The notes under the pieces are model-generated. The model was not told the DNA's origin. It was given only the letters and a program-made list of their open reading frames with translations, and did no database searches. Both the position numbers and the translations under genes were made by a program. DNA of 64,000 nucleotides from Nocardioides panacisoli (GTDB lineage Bacteria > Actinomycetota > Actinomycetes > Propionibacteriales > Nocardioidaceae), in assembly GCF_019448235.1 (NCBI RefSeq), contig NZ_CP080409.1, forward strand, positions 1,612,001-1,676,000, given 5' to 3'. Positions 8,670 through 18,297 of the stretch are shown here, in pieces. Every line of letters begins with the position of its first letter. Positions within the stretch are counted from its first letter, which is position 1.

Positions 8670-11600
8670 TCACGGCACGTTCCTCGAGCCGGACCAGTTG
8701 GCGTGGCGGCCCTGGATGGTCACCGTCACCCGGGTGCCACTGCAGCTCCCGGAGATGAACCAGCTGGTGGTGGTGGCACCGCGGCCGTCGGAACCGATGC
8801 CCATGCTCTTGCGGGACCCGCCGAAGTTGCCGGGGCCACAGCTGCCCGGCCCCGAGCCGGTCTGTGCCGTCATGGTCCAGGAGCCCTGGAGGAAGCCGGC
8901 GGCGGAGACGCGCACGTTGTAGCAAGGACGCGCGCAGTCGCTCACCGGGGCGTTGGCACCGGACACGAAGCTGACGTCCACGGTGGGATCGTCGGCCCGG
9001 CGACAGCCGTGCTCGTTGACCGTGGAGGTGCCGCCCGCGGTGCGGATCGAGGACTTGAAGCACCGCGAGTCACCGCCCTCGATCGGGCTCTCGGTGTGGC
9101 GCTGCCCGCACCGGGCGCCGTTGACAGACTGCCCGGACTGGGCACCGGTGTAGACGGCGTTGAAGTCCTGCACGGGACGCCCGTTGCCGTCGCAGCTCCA
9201 CGTCGCACCGACCATGCGGTAACCCTGGATCCAGGAGATGCTCGGCGGGAACGGCTTGGCGTAGGGGCTGAAGTTGCCGCCGCGGGCCGCAGCGCCGGCG
9301 ATCTCCCCGCGGCCCGGTGGTCGGGTGACCGGGGTGATGGTCACGTCCTTGCCGGCACCGATGGAGGTGAAGTTCACCCGGCGCTGGACCGTGGTCTCAC
9401 CCGCGCCGACGGTCCAGCGACCGGTGACGCCGTCGGTGGTCCGGAAGTCGTAGGCGACGACCGGGTAGCCACCGTTGTCGGCGGGCGCCTGGAAGCGCAC
9501 GACGCCGCGGTAGGCCGACGTCGACGCGCCGCAGTTGTCACAGTCGTTGACCTTGGTGATGTTGCGGGGTGCCGATGCCTGGTCATAGGTGATCTGCGCG
9601 GCCGACTGGCCCGACCAGTCGCTCCAGCCCGCCCGGTTGGTCGCCCGCACGGTGGCGGTGTAGGAGGAGCCGTTGGGCACGGTGAAGTCGGTGCTCGTCG
9701 CGGTCGCCGGCTTGGTCCGGTACAACGCACCGTCGCGGAAGACCTGGACCTCGTACGACGTCACCGGGTCGTGGCCGTTGGCCGGCGGCTGGGGCTCGGC
9801 CCAGCGCACGGCGAGGTAGCCCTCACCGTTGCCGTCCTCGTTGCCGGCCGCCTCGAGCGTGGGCGGCGACATCTGCGACGGCCTGGTGAACGGTGTCTGG
9901 GTGTCCGACCACGGCGACCACACGCCCTCGCCCCGATCGTTGACCGCCCGGACGCGGAACCGGTACGACGTGCCGTTCTGCAGGCCCTGCCACGTCACCT
10001 GGGTCTGCCCGGCACCGACCGACTTGCGCGAGGTCGCCGGCTGCGACTCCAGCTCGTAGCTGGTGATGTCGGACCCCTCGTTCTGCGGCTTGGTCCAGGA
10101 CAGTCGGAGCTTGCCGTTGCGGTCCTCGTAGTCGGACTCGCTCAGCACGGGCGCCACCATGGTCCCGGGCACGGTGTCGGGCGTGACCGGACCGGAGGCG
10201 GCACTCGGCTCGCCCTCGCCGATCGCGTTCACTGCCGCGACGGTGAAGCGGTACTCGGCGCCCGCATCGAGGCCCTCGATGGTGCACTGGGTCGCCACGC
10301 ACCGGGTGGTGTCGCCGGAGCCGACGCGGCGGACGAGGTAGTGCTGGATCGGGCTGCCCTGGTCATCGGGCGCCCGCCAGGTCAGTTGCACCGAGTCCGG
10401 CCCACCCTCGACCGCCGTGGGCGGTAGCGGGGCAGCCGGCACGTCGGCGACGACCACGACCACGCGGCCCTGGACCTCGCGTGCGGCGTCGCCGGACCCG
10501 TCGTCGAGGCGATAGGTCACCACGATCTCGCCGGCACCGTCGGGAGTCAGGGTGATCGTCGATCCCGAGGCCGTGCCCGTCGAGGTGAACGTCACGGTCT
10601 TGGACTGGCCCGGGTAGGGGTCGAAGGCGACGGCCTCGGCGGTGTCGACGGTCACCGGCTCGCCCGCGACGCCGTCGGCGACGCGCAGCTCCACCAGCTG
10701 CATCGGGGGCGCCGACTCCTGCTCCTCCTCGTCCTCCTCCTCATCGGGGTCGACACCGATGACGGTGACGCCCACGGTGCCCACCTGCGGGTCGGCATCG
10801 CCGTCGGAGGCCCGCACCTCGAGGTCCAGCTCGCCGCTGGGCGCACCGTCCTCTGCGGAGACGACGAGGACGCCGTCCTCGATGCCGGCCTCGACGCCGT
10901 CGCGGGCTCCCTCGACCTCGAAGTCGAGGTCGTCCTCGTTGACGTCGGTCGCCAGGCGGTCGAGGTCGACCGTGCGGGGCTCACCGCCGGCGTACACGAC
11001 GACCTCGGTGGAGCGCACCTCGGGCGCCACGTTGCTCGCCGGCAGCACGTTGATCGGGATCGTGACCTGCGCGGTCAGGCCGGTCGGGTCGTTGAGGTCC
11101 TCGCCGTCGATGACGTCCAGGGTCACCGAGGCCGGCCCGTGGTAGGCCGGCGGCGCACGGAAGAGCAACTCGGTGAGGCCCTCGGTGCGGGTGTCGCCGT
11201 TGGTGGTGGTGATGCGGTCGGTGCGCGCCACCTTGGGCGTGCGGCCGTCGCGGACGACCACCACGTCCTCGAGCGCGATCGTCTCCTCCTCGCCGGCGAC
11301 GACCTCGACCGGCACCGCCGCGGTGTTGAGCTGCGGCGGGGTGTTCTCGGTGCCGGAGACGTAGACGAAGCCGAACGAGGACTGCCCGGTCGCATCGGTG
11401 ATCTTGTAGGGCACCGTGCGTGCCTCCGGCCGGAGCTCCACCTGCAACTGACGACCCTCGATCGAGGAGCCGTCGGTCTCGACCGCCTCGAGCTCGAGGT
11501 CGTCGCGGGAGCCGTCCAGGTCACCGTCGTTGGCGAGCACGTCGACGTCGACGGTCTCCCCCGCCGTCTTGCCGGCCATCTGGTCGGTGGTGACGACGTC

Positions 11601-14600
11601 GTCGGCGGCGAGCGGCGCATGGTCCGGCGCGTCCTTGCGGGCAGTGACGGTCAGCAGCGCCGAGGACGACGTGCCGAGGCCGTCGGTGATCGAGTAGAGC
11701 GCGCCCTTGCTGACCTCGGACTGCTCCCCCAGCGCCGGGACCTTCATCTCGACGAAGTCGTCGACGATGCGGGCGTCCACGCCCTCGGGTGCACTGAACT
11801 CGTCCTCCTCCAGGATCAGCGGGTCGCCGTCGGGGTCGGAGTCGTTCTGCGTGACGGGGTACTGGATGGTGAGGCCGGGCTTGACCAGCAGCCGGTCGTC
11901 GAGCGCGGCCGGCGCCTGGTTGACCGCGCTGCGGGCCGCCACGCCGATGCGGACGTCGGCGGTGCCCGACGCACCGTAGGGGTCGCTGACGCGCACCTTG
12001 AACTGGTCGGTGCCGGTGTTCTTCTCTCCCTCGAAGGGCTCGTACTCGAACCAGCCGGCGCCGGCACGGACGATCCGGCCGAACCGTGGCGGCTCCTCCA
12101 GCCCCGTGTAGACCACGGGGTCGCCGTCGGGGTCGGCACCGAAGATGTCCACGGGCACCCGGATGCGCTGTCCCGAGACCGTGCGGTCCTCGATGGGCGG
12201 CGCCTCGGGCGCACGGTTGTTGTCCGGGTCGTCGGGCTTGATGTTGAGCACCAGCCGCGCGTCGGCGCGCGCCTGCTCGCGGTCGCGTACGCCGTACCCG
12301 ACCTGCATCTGGGTGGTGCCGTCGTCGGGCACCTTGACCCGGATGCCGTCGCCGGTGGCGACGATCGGGACGGTGCCGTCGGCGACCCACTCGGTGTGGG
12401 TGTCGACGTCGAAGAGGTCTTGTTGGTAGACCGAGAGCGAGTCGCCGTCGGGGTCCTCGTCGTTGTCGAGCACCGGGACGGTGACGATCGTGCCGGCACG
12501 GACGGTGACGACGTCCTCCCGCGCAACCGGTCGACGGTTCTTCAGGTTGTCCGACAGCGCGACCGACACCTGACCGCTCACCTGGTCGCTCTCGCCGTCG
12601 GAGACGAGGTACTCGAACTCGGGACGCTCGTCCTGCAGGTCGCCGGTGACCTCCACGCGCACGAAGCGCTTGTTGATCAGCGAGGCGGTCACGGAGTCCT
12701 GCCACTCCGGGGGCACCCGCACGCCCTGCACCACCATGACGTCGCCGTCGGGGTCCACGTCGTTGGCCAGGACGTCGACCAGCACGGTGCCGTCGGACTG
12801 CACGGCGGCGACGTCGCGGGTGGCCACCGGGGGCCGGTTGTTGCCGCTGCGGGGCAGCACGTCGACCCGGATGACCTCGGTGTCCGACGGCTGCCCGTTG
12901 GAGCTGGAGGCCTCGTACTCGAGGTAGTAGGTGCCGTGCCGGTCGGACTCGAAGGTGGCCGTGCCGCGCTCGGTGTCCTTGGCGATCGACGCCGCGCCAC
13001 CGGCCACGACCTGCACGCGCGGCAGGGTGAGCTGGCCCCCGAGGGGGTCGGTGTCGTTCTCCAGCGGCTCGAGCAGGATCGAGGAGCCGACCGGGCCGGA
13101 GAACCGGTCGGCGACCACCTCCGGCCGTGCCTTCTCCGGGTCGACCACGGTCAGCTCGACGCTGCCCTCGGCCGTCGCCTCACCGCCACGGACGACGAAG
13201 TCGATCGTCTTGCGTCCCCCGCCGGTGCCGTCGTCGAGGAAGTCCACGGTGCCGTCGGGCCGGAACCCGACCTCGCCTCCCTCGCTGCTCGCCTCGGCGA
13301 GGACCAGGGAGTCACCCTCGGGGTCGATCCAGCCCGGCAGCACGTTGGTCGTCGCCTCGTGGCCCGAGGCCACGGTGAGCTCGTTCTTCTGGCCCTCGAT
13401 CAGCGCTGGCTTCTTGTCCACGTCCTCCCCGAACACCTGGATCGTGACCTTCGCCTCCGAGGGCGGGTTGGCCGGCCGACCGTCGGAGATCTCGTAGGTG
13501 AAGCTGACCGAGCCCTCCACGTTCGGTGCGAGTCGGGCCTGCACCTGGGTGCCGCCGCCGGTGATGCTGAAGCTCGCCTGCCGGGTCGATCCCGGCGCCT
13601 TGGTGAGGGTGAGGACGTCACCGTCGGGGTCGATGTCGTTGAGCGTGACCGGCAGCACCACGGTCGCGCCCGGCCGACCACCGAAGGTGTCGTCGACCGC
13701 CTGGGGAGGCTTGTTGCGCTTCGAGCTCGACTTCTCGTCGGAGGCCTCGGCCACCTGGGGGTCGCGGGCGTTGGGGTTGACCGAGGGCCAGTTGTCCACC
13801 AGCGTCAGGCCGTTCTGCTCCACCAGCCACGCACCGCCGGTGGCGACGTCGTTGATGACCACCACGTCGCGGTTGCTGCGGAAGACCAGCTCGCCGTCGC
13901 GGCTCAACGGCTCGATGCGGTCGGTGAACGGCTCGTCGTCGCCGCACTGCCGCTGGTAGTTGTCCTCGCCCGGCGCGAGCCAGGCCGCGTGGACGCACCC
14001 GGCGACGACGGCCGGCGCCGCGGCGGGGCCACCGGCGGGCACTGCCGTGCGCTCCTCGAGTCCGCCGCCGGACAGCTCGCCCTGCCACAGCGCCTCGTCG
14101 GTGGCGACCTGCACGGTGGAGGAGGCCGGACCGACCTGCTGCAGCACCGCGCCGTCGCCGGCCACGGGGACCGGCTCCTCGCCGGCACGCAGCAGGGTGC
14201 CCTCCTGCAGGGCGACCGGGACCTCGCCGACCGCGGTGAGCGCCACGTCGTCGGTGAACTCGGTGCCGAAGTCGTGGACGTCCTCCTCCAGCGGGACCCC
14301 CGAGACGTCGAGGCGGTACGCCGTCACGGTGCCGGCGGGTCGGTCCGCCACGAGCGCCGTGCCGCGCTCGGTGACCACGAGCTGGCCGCGGGGGGCCACC
14401 TCGAAGTCCGGCGGGGTGTTCTCGGTGAAGGAGTCGAGCTGGTCGGCGCGCCGGACCCACACGCTGCCGGTCTCCCGATCGGTGATCGCGACCGTGCCGC
14501 CGCCGGCCCGGGCGAGGAAGGACTCGGGGAGATCGACGGGCTCGGCGGTGCCGGTGACCGGGTCGGCGAGCCGCAGCGCGCGCTCGGCGTTGCCTCCACC

Positions 14601-14900
14601 GTCGTCGTAGACCTGCACGCTGGCGCCCTGCTGGAAGATGTCGTCGCTGGTCGACGAGGTCAGGATGCCCATGTCGAGCTCCTTGACCTGCGAGTTCAGC
14701 CGACCCATCATCTGCAGGTTCTGGTTGCTGACCCACACGCCGCCGTCGTTGAGGTCGACGTCGTTGATCGGCGAACCGTCGTGGTTGATCGCGAGGACGG
14801 TCAGCACACCGGCGACCAGCGTGATCGCGAGCGCCTGGGCCGTGCGGCGGCGCGGGTGGCGACGGGTGGCGCGGCCGGGCAGCCGCGGCCGCCACCTCAC
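8670..14900 (-). CDS. giant membrane-anchored Ig-like/FN3 repeat surface protein
   Basis: 2076 residues. Start is the GTG at 14900, overlapping the upstream stop as GTGA; the frame continues to 15452 only as a shadow. A basic Arg-rich cytoplasmic tail (1-20) precedes one membrane segment (about 21-38), so the bulk is outside the cell. Residues 40-395 resemble a beta-propeller-like region with no repeat I can name. About 397-1485 holds ten or eleven repeats of roughly 100 residues of the Ig-like/cadherin type with the recurring VDVLANDVDPDGD-like motif, which is typical of Ca2+-binding loops. Four fibronectin type III domains follow (about 1487-1870), then a Cys-rich C-terminal domain (about 1870-2076). 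An acidic run (EEEDEEEQE) lies near 1390. It is the FN3 member of the PFNA-type set; adhesion or cell-surface sensing is inference. No LPXTG motif, signal cleavage site or enzymatic domain was seen. Confidence 0.88.
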   Translation of the reverse strand: MRWRPRLPGRATRRHPRRRTAQALAITLVAGVLTVLAINHDGSPINDVDLNDGGVWVSNQNLQMMGRLNSQVKELDMGILTSSTSDDIFQQGASVQVYDDGGGNAERALRLADPVTGTAEPVDLPESFLARAGGGTVAITDRETGSVWVRRADQLDSFTENTPPDFEVAPRGQLVVTERGTALVADRPAGTVTAYRLDVSGVPLEEDVHDFGTEFTDDVALTAVGEVPVALQEGTLLRAGEEPVPVAGDGAVLQQVGPASSTVQVATDEALWQGELSGGGLEERTAVPAGGPAAAPAVVAGCVHAAWLAPGEDNYQRQCGDDEPFTDRIEPLSRDGELVFRSNRDVVVINDVATGGAWLVEQNGLTLVDNWPSVNPNARDPQVAEASDEKSSSKRNKPPQAVDDTFGGRPGATVVLPVTLNDIDPDGDVLTLTKAPGSTRQASFSITGGGTQVQARLAPNVEGSVSFTYEISDGRPANPPSEAKVTIQVFGEDVDKKPALIEGQKNELTVASGHEATTNVLPGWIDPEGDSLVLAEASSEGGEVGFRPDGTVDFLDDGTGGGRKTIDFVVRGGEATAEGSVELTVVDPEKARPEVVADRFSGPVGSSILLEPLENDTDPLGGQLTLPRVQVVAGGAASIAKDTERGTATFESDRHGTYYLEYEASSSNGQPSDTEVIRVDVLPRSGNNRPPVATRDVAAVQSDGTVLVDVLANDVDPDGDVMVVQGVRVPPEWQDSVTASLINKRFVRVEVTGDLQDERPEFEYLVSDGESDQVSGQVSVALSDNLKNRRPVAREDVVTVRAGTIVTVPVLDNDEDPDGDSLSVYQQDLFDVDTHTEWVADGTVPIVATGDGIRVKVPDDGTTQMQVGYGVRDREQARADARLVLNIKPDDPDNNRAPEAPPIEDRTVSGQRIRVPVDIFGADPDGDPVVYTGLEEPPRFGRIVRAGAGWFEYEPFEGEKNTGTDQFKVRVSDPYGASGTADVRIGVAARSAVNQAPAALDDRLLVKPGLTIQYPVTQNDSDPDGDPLILEEDEFSAPEGVDARIVDDFVEMKVPALGEQSEVSKGALYSITDGLGTSSSALLTVTARKDAPDHAPLAADDVVTTDQMAGKTAGETVDVDVLANDGDLDGSRDDLELEAVETDGSSIEGRQLQVELRPEARTVPYKITDATGQSSFGFVYVSGTENTPPQLNTAAVPVEVVAGEEETIALEDVVVVRDGRTPKVARTDRITTTNGDTRTEGLTELLFRAPPAYHGPASVTLDVIDGEDLNDPTGLTAQVTIPINVLPASNVAPEVRSTEVVVYAGGEPRTVDLDRLATDVNEDDLDFEVEGARDGVEAGIEDGVLVVSAEDGAPSGELDLEVRASDGDADPQVGTVGVTVIGVDPDEEEDEEEQESAPPMQLVELRVADGVAGEPVTVDTAEAVAFDPYPGQSKTVTFTSTGTASGSTITLTPDGAGEIVVTYRLDDGSGDAAREVQGRVVVVVADVPAAPLPPTAVEGGPDSVQLTWRAPDDQGSPIQHYLVRRVGSGDTTRCVATQCTIEGLDAGAEYRFTVAAVNAIGEGEPSAASGPVTPDTVPGTMVAPVLSESDYEDRNGKLRLSWTKPQNEGSDITSYELESQPATSRKSVGAGQTQVTWQGLQNGTSYRFRVRAVNDRGEGVWSPWSDTQTPFTRPSQMSPPTLEAAGNEDGNGEGYLAVRWAEPQPPANGHDPVTSYEVQVFRDGALYRTKPATATSTDFTVPNGSSYTATVRATNRAGWSDWSGQSAAQITYDQASAPRNITKVNDCDNCGASTSAYRGVVRFQAPADNGGYPVVAYDFRTTDGVTGRWTVGAGETTVQRRVNFTSIGAGKDVTITPVTRPPGRGEIAGAAARGGNFSPYAKPFPPSISWIQGYRMVGATWSCDGNGRPVQDFNAVYTGAQSGQSVNGARCGQRHTESPIEGGDSRCFKSSIRTAGGTSTVNEHGCRRADDPTVDVSFVSGANAPVSDCARPCYNVRVSAAGFLQGSWTMTAQTGSGPGSCGPGNFGGSRKSMGIGSDGRGATTTSWFISGSCSGTRVTVTIQGRHANWSGSRNVP

Positions 14901-15607
14901 GGCGCCGTCTCCTCGTCCAGGAGCGGGAGGTGCTCGGGGCGGACGATGCGGGCGGTGACGGCGTACTCCACCAGCCGGGCGCGGCGCTGGGTGGCGTTGT
15001 TGCCGCGGCCACCGCGCAGCCCCTGCACGCCGGCACGGTCGAACTTGTCGCAGACGTTGTCGAGCTTGCGGTTGAACCGGGTGATCGGCCAGCCGAGCCG
15101 GTCGGCGGCCTGGGCGTTGGTCGGCAGGTCGGTCGGCCCGGTGCCGCTGCGCCGCAACGCGTTCTCGCACAGCGAGAGCACCATCAGGAACTGGCTGGAG
15201 GTGAGGTTGACGCTGCCCAGCGTCATGTCCGTGTTGTCGAGGCCGTCGGGACCGGCGGACTGCGGGACGGCGTTGAAGGTGGGCACGTCGCAGCTCACGT
15301 TGACCTCGTAGGTGGTCTGGCCCGCGGTGAAGAGCAACGCCACCGAGGGCAGCACGATCGGCACCCGGGCGCCCGGGGCGAGGACGGCGTGCAGCGTGCC
15401 GGCCTCCCCGCTGACCGTGAGCGAGAGCCGGGTCCCGACGTTGGCGACCCACCAGAAGCCGTCGGCGAAGGAGAGCTCGGCCAGCTGGCGGTGCAGGTAG
15501 GCGTTGTCGTCGACGACGAGGTCGGCGTCGCGGCCGATGGTGAAGTTGCGGTCGCCGCTGAGCGGAAACTCCTCGCCGCAGTACTCAACGGTGAGTTCGG
15601 CCGTCAA
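14897..15607 (-). CDS. degenerate FHA-domain protein with conserved C-terminal domain
   Basis: 236 residues if translation begins at TTG 15607, which has GGAAAGG about 9 nt upstream and starts directly on the first FHA strand; an ATG at 15658 would add 17 residues of non-conserved look and lacks a ribosome site. The N-terminal half is FHA-like (FTIGRDADLVVDD) but the usual Ser-x-x-His is replaced by YLHRQLAEL and the Asn-Gly turn by NVGTRLSL, so phosphothreonine binding is doubtful. The C-terminal half (about 140-225), with SSQFLMVLSLCENALRR and an ITRFNRKLDNVCDKF stretch, resembles a winged-helix or helical interaction domain. It sits between the kinase and the giant surface protein, overlapping the latter by 4 bp, so it may be a non-canonical adaptor between them. 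Confidence 0.72.
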   Translation of the reverse strand: MTAELTVEYCGEEFPLSGDRNFTIGRDADLVVDDNAYLHRQLAELSFADGFWWVANVGTRLSLTVSGEAGTLHAVLAPGARVPIVLPSVALLFTAGQTTYEVNVSCDVPTFNAVPQSAGPDGLDNTDMTLGSVNLTSSQFLMVLSLCENALRRSGTGPTDLPTNAQAADRLGWPITRFNRKLDNVCDKFDRAGVQGLRGGRGNNATQRRARLVEYAVTARIVRPEHLPLLDEETAP

Positions 15608-15688
15608 GGTCTGTCGCCTTTCCCGAGTGATGGTCGCGGGCATCGTACCCATGTTCAACGTCGTTGATCCCCCGAAGTGACGAACCGG

Positions 15689-17230
15689 TCAGGCGCCCTG
15701 TTGCGGCACGACGATGCACTCGGTCAGCGCCTCGGACACGGCACCGCTGCGGACCACGGTGATCGAGATGCAGGCCTGGTCTCCCGGACTGACCGGGACG
15801 CCCACGCGGTTGCGCTCTCCGCGGTACTGCTCCGACATGGTCGCGATCGTCTCGCCGGCCCGCACCTGGAAGGTGTCGCCGACCTCCGGGGAGGGGTTGC
15901 GCCAGGTGAAGACCGCACGGCCCTCGCGCACGCGGTGCTCCAGGTCGACCGGTGCGAGGGGGCCGCCGACCACCACGTCGACCGACGGCGGAGCGGCCAC
16001 GTTCCCGGGGTCCTCGGGGTCCGGCCCGGTGCCCAGTGCGAGAGCCGCCCCCACGCCGACGACGACCGCGAGCAGGAGCCCGACGCCCAGCAGCAGCCGG
16101 GAGCGGCGCAGGTGGGGTCGGGTGTCCTCGGACGGTGCGGCCACGCCCGGCCCGACCTCCGGCGCCCCCACCGGGGTGGGCGGTCGCTGGTGGATCGTGT
16201 CCGGGGCGGGCTCACGGCGGGGCGGGAGAGCAGTCCGGTCATCGACCTGGGCGACCTCGCGCGGCCGCAGCAGCGTGCCCTGCCGGGCGATCTCCTCGGG
16301 GACGATGACCTGTACCGGCTTGACCAGCGTGCGCTCGTCGGCCACCGCGGTCCCTGCGTCGCCCTCCGGCGAGGCGTCCATGACCTCGAGCCGGGTGGGT
16401 GCGAGCTGGAGCTCGATCTGCACCTCCTGCAGCAGCCGCGCGAACGCCATCGCCGAGGAGGGCCGGTCCGCCATCCGGCGCGACAGGGCCCGGGCCAGCA
16501 GGTCGTTGAGAGCCTCCGGCACGTCGGGACGCAGGACCCGGCTCGGCACCTTGTTCTCGATCCGGTGGATCAGCGTCGCCGTGTCGTTGGCGGCGCCGGG
16601 AACCTCGAACGGCGAGCGTCCGGCGAGCAGCGAGTAGACCGTCGCCGCGAGCGCGTAGACGTCGCTGCGGACGTCGAGGGGGGCGTCCTCCCCCAGGACC
16701 TCGGGCGGGGACCAGGGCACCGACATGCCGCGGCTGGCCTCGGTGTCCTCGCTGGCCACGGCCGCGATGCCGAAGTCGGTCAGCAACGGCGCCCCGAACG
16801 GGCTGGTCAGGATGTTGTGCGGCTTGATGTCGCGGTGCAGGATCCCGACGCGGTGGGCGGTCTCGACGGCGCTGGCGATCTTGACGCCGATGTCGAGGAC
16901 CTCGGGTACCGGGATGCGCTCGTGGCGGTAGCGCTGGGCGATGTGGGGCGGCGGGCAGTACTCCATCACCAGGAACGCCCGGCCGTCGGTGCTGACGTCG
17001 GCCTGGTGGATGGAGACGATCGAGGGGTGCCCCGACAACTGGGCCATCACGTTGGCCTCGGCGTGGAACTGCTCGCGGCCGACCTGGGTCGCCGACTCAC
17101 GCAGCACCTTCACCGCGACACGGCGCGCCGGCAGCTCCTGCTGGTAGAGGTGGACGTCGGCGAACCCACCGGTGCCGATGGGTTCGACGAAGGAGAAGCC
17201 GGGGATCTGTGGAGGGGAGCCAGACGTCAC
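15689..17230 (-). CDS. membrane-anchored eukaryotic-like Ser/Thr protein kinase
   Basis: 513 residues, GTG start overlapping the upstream FHA gene stop (GTGA). The catalytic domain (12-275) is complete: Gly-rich loop GTGGFADVH (19-27), Lys41 in VAVKVL, catalytic HRDIKPHN (Asp134), DFG at 152-154 and a PPE in the P+1 loop. A linker of about 110 residues leads to one membrane segment (about 385-409) and an extracellular C-terminal domain of about 100 residues with a possible FN3/Ig-like sandwich; no PASTA repeats. It corresponds to Pkb2 of the PFNA cluster. Likely substrates include itself and proteins that then recruit the FHA products of the same operon. An active kinase is expected from the residues seen. 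Confidence 0.93.
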   Translation of the reverse strand: MTSGSPPQIPGFSFVEPIGTGGFADVHLYQQELPARRVAVKVLRESATQVGREQFHAEANVMAQLSGHPSIVSIHQADVSTDGRAFLVMEYCPPPHIAQRYRHERIPVPEVLDIGVKIASAVETAHRVGILHRDIKPHNILTSPFGAPLLTDFGIAAVASEDTEASRGMSVPWSPPEVLGEDAPLDVRSDVYALAATVYSLLAGRSPFEVPGAANDTATLIHRIENKVPSRVLRPDVPEALNDLLARALSRRMADRPSSAMAFARLLQEVQIELQLAPTRLEVMDASPEGDAGTAVADERTLVKPVQVIVPEEIARQGTLLRPREVAQVDDRTALPPRREPAPDTIHQRPPTPVGAPEVGPGVAAPSEDTRPHLRRSRLLLGVGLLLAVVVGVGAALALGTGPDPEDPGNVAAPPSVDVVVGGPLAPVDLEHRVREGRAVFTWRNPSPEVGDTFQVRAGETIATMSEQYRGERNRVGVPVSPGDQACISITVVRSGAVSEALTECIVVPQQGA

Positions 17231-18297
17231 GTATCCGCTCCCCGGACCGCGAGCGTCGCGGTGACGTCGTCGGAGAGCCCCAGGACGCAGCCGTCGCCGA
17301 GGACCGTCGGCTCGTCACGCGTCAGTCGCTGTGGCTCGCGTCCGGGCCGGGTCAGCGTGGTGCCGTTGGTCGAGCGATCGATGGCGACCACGGCGTCGTC
17401 CTCCACGGCGACCTCCAGGTGGGTGCCTGACACGTAGGGGTCGTCGACGACGACCAGTCGCGGCAGCTGGGTGCTGCTCATCCGGTCGGCCCGGGGAGAG
17501 CGGCCGATGACCACGGGCTGGGTCAGCTCCACCGCCTCGCCGTCGCTCATCATCAGGGTCGCGCTCGCGCGCGGACCCACGGCACCCGGACCGCTGGGCG
17601 CGCTCTGCTCACGGAGCTCCTGCAACTGCGCAGCGGTGATGGTCCGGCCGTCGTGGTCACCGGCGGGCTGCTCGGGCGCCGGCGGAGCAGGTGGCGGCTC
17701 GGGTGCTCGCTGTCCCTGGATGGTCGCGCCGACCACCTCGTCGAAGGAGTCCTCCTCGGACAGGGTGAACTCGGGGTCCGGCTCGGCGGGCGGGGCAGGC
17801 GCTGGCGCAGGGCCCGGTGCGGCCGCGGCGTCCGGCGCCGCGAGCGGTGGCACGGGTGCTGCCACTGCGTCGGCCGACGTCGCTGGTGCCCCGGCGTGCC
17901 AGGCGACGCGGGCGGCGAGCACGACGCCCCCGTCCAGCGGCAGCGTCGTGTCCTCCACGGCGGATTCCGCGGCCACGACGACGAAGTCGGTATCGCCGGC
18001 CGCGACCCGGTGCTCACGCCAGGTGGCCACGTCGCCGCCCGACCACGCCTCCTCGCCCCGCTCGATCCGGTACTGCCCGCGGACCATGACGACGTACTCC
18101 TCGCCGTCGACGACCACGGCGGCGAACTCGGGGAGCCGCGCCACGTCGCCACCGGACAGCGCCGACAGGACGCCCAGCGGCGTGGCGGCCCCCTCCGCGA
18201 GCGCCGCGAGGTCGGCCGCACGCTCGCCGGCAGCCATCACGACCGCCCGCGGCCCCACGGCGACGGCACGCTCCCCCGGCGCGTACCAGGCGTTCAT
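17227..18297 (-). CDS. FHA-domain protein
   Basis: 356 residues. The ATG at 18297 overlaps the PP2C stop (ATGA); the longer frame upstream is a shadow. Residues 1-110 form a compact beta-rich domain I cannot name (NAWYAPGERAVAVGPRAV start), followed by an Ala/Pro-rich linker (about 110-240) and a C-terminal FHA domain (about 255-350) with VVIGRSP, VSGTHLEV and STNGTTL intact. It lies exactly between phosphatase and kinase, each junction a 4-bp overlap, so co-translation in fixed ratio is likely. No membrane segment; probably a cytoplasmic phosphothreonine adaptor for the kinase (inference). Confidence 0.85.
   Translation of the reverse strand: MNAWYAPGERAVAVGPRAVVMAAGERAADLAALAEGAATPLGVLSALSGGDVARLPEFAAVVVDGEEYVVMVRGQYRIERGEEAWSGGDVATWREHRVAAGDTDFVVVAAESAVEDTTLPLDGGVVLAARVAWHAGAPATSADAVAAPVPPLAAPDAAAAPGPAPAPAPPAEPDPEFTLSEEDSFDEVVGATIQGQRAPEPPPAPPAPEQPAGDHDGRTITAAQLQELREQSAPSGPGAVGPRASATLMMSDGEAVELTQPVVIGRSPRADRMSSTQLPRLVVVDDPYVSGTHLEVAVEDDAVVAIDRSTNGTTLTRPGREPQRLTRDEPTVLGDGCVLGLSDDVTATLAVRGADT

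Noticed and set aside
11139..15311. Plus-strand open frame of 1390 codons opposite the giant surface protein
   Set aside because: Its translation is low-complexity (Arg/Gly/Val/Asp-rich) with no motif, and it mirrors a minus-strand gene with clear Ig and FN3 domains. Long antisense frames are expected at this GC content.
14901..15452. Upstream extension of the giant surface protein gene
   Set aside because: It overlaps the FHA-like gene in another frame; the GTG at 14900 starts just before an Arg-rich tail and membrane segment and overlaps the upstream stop.
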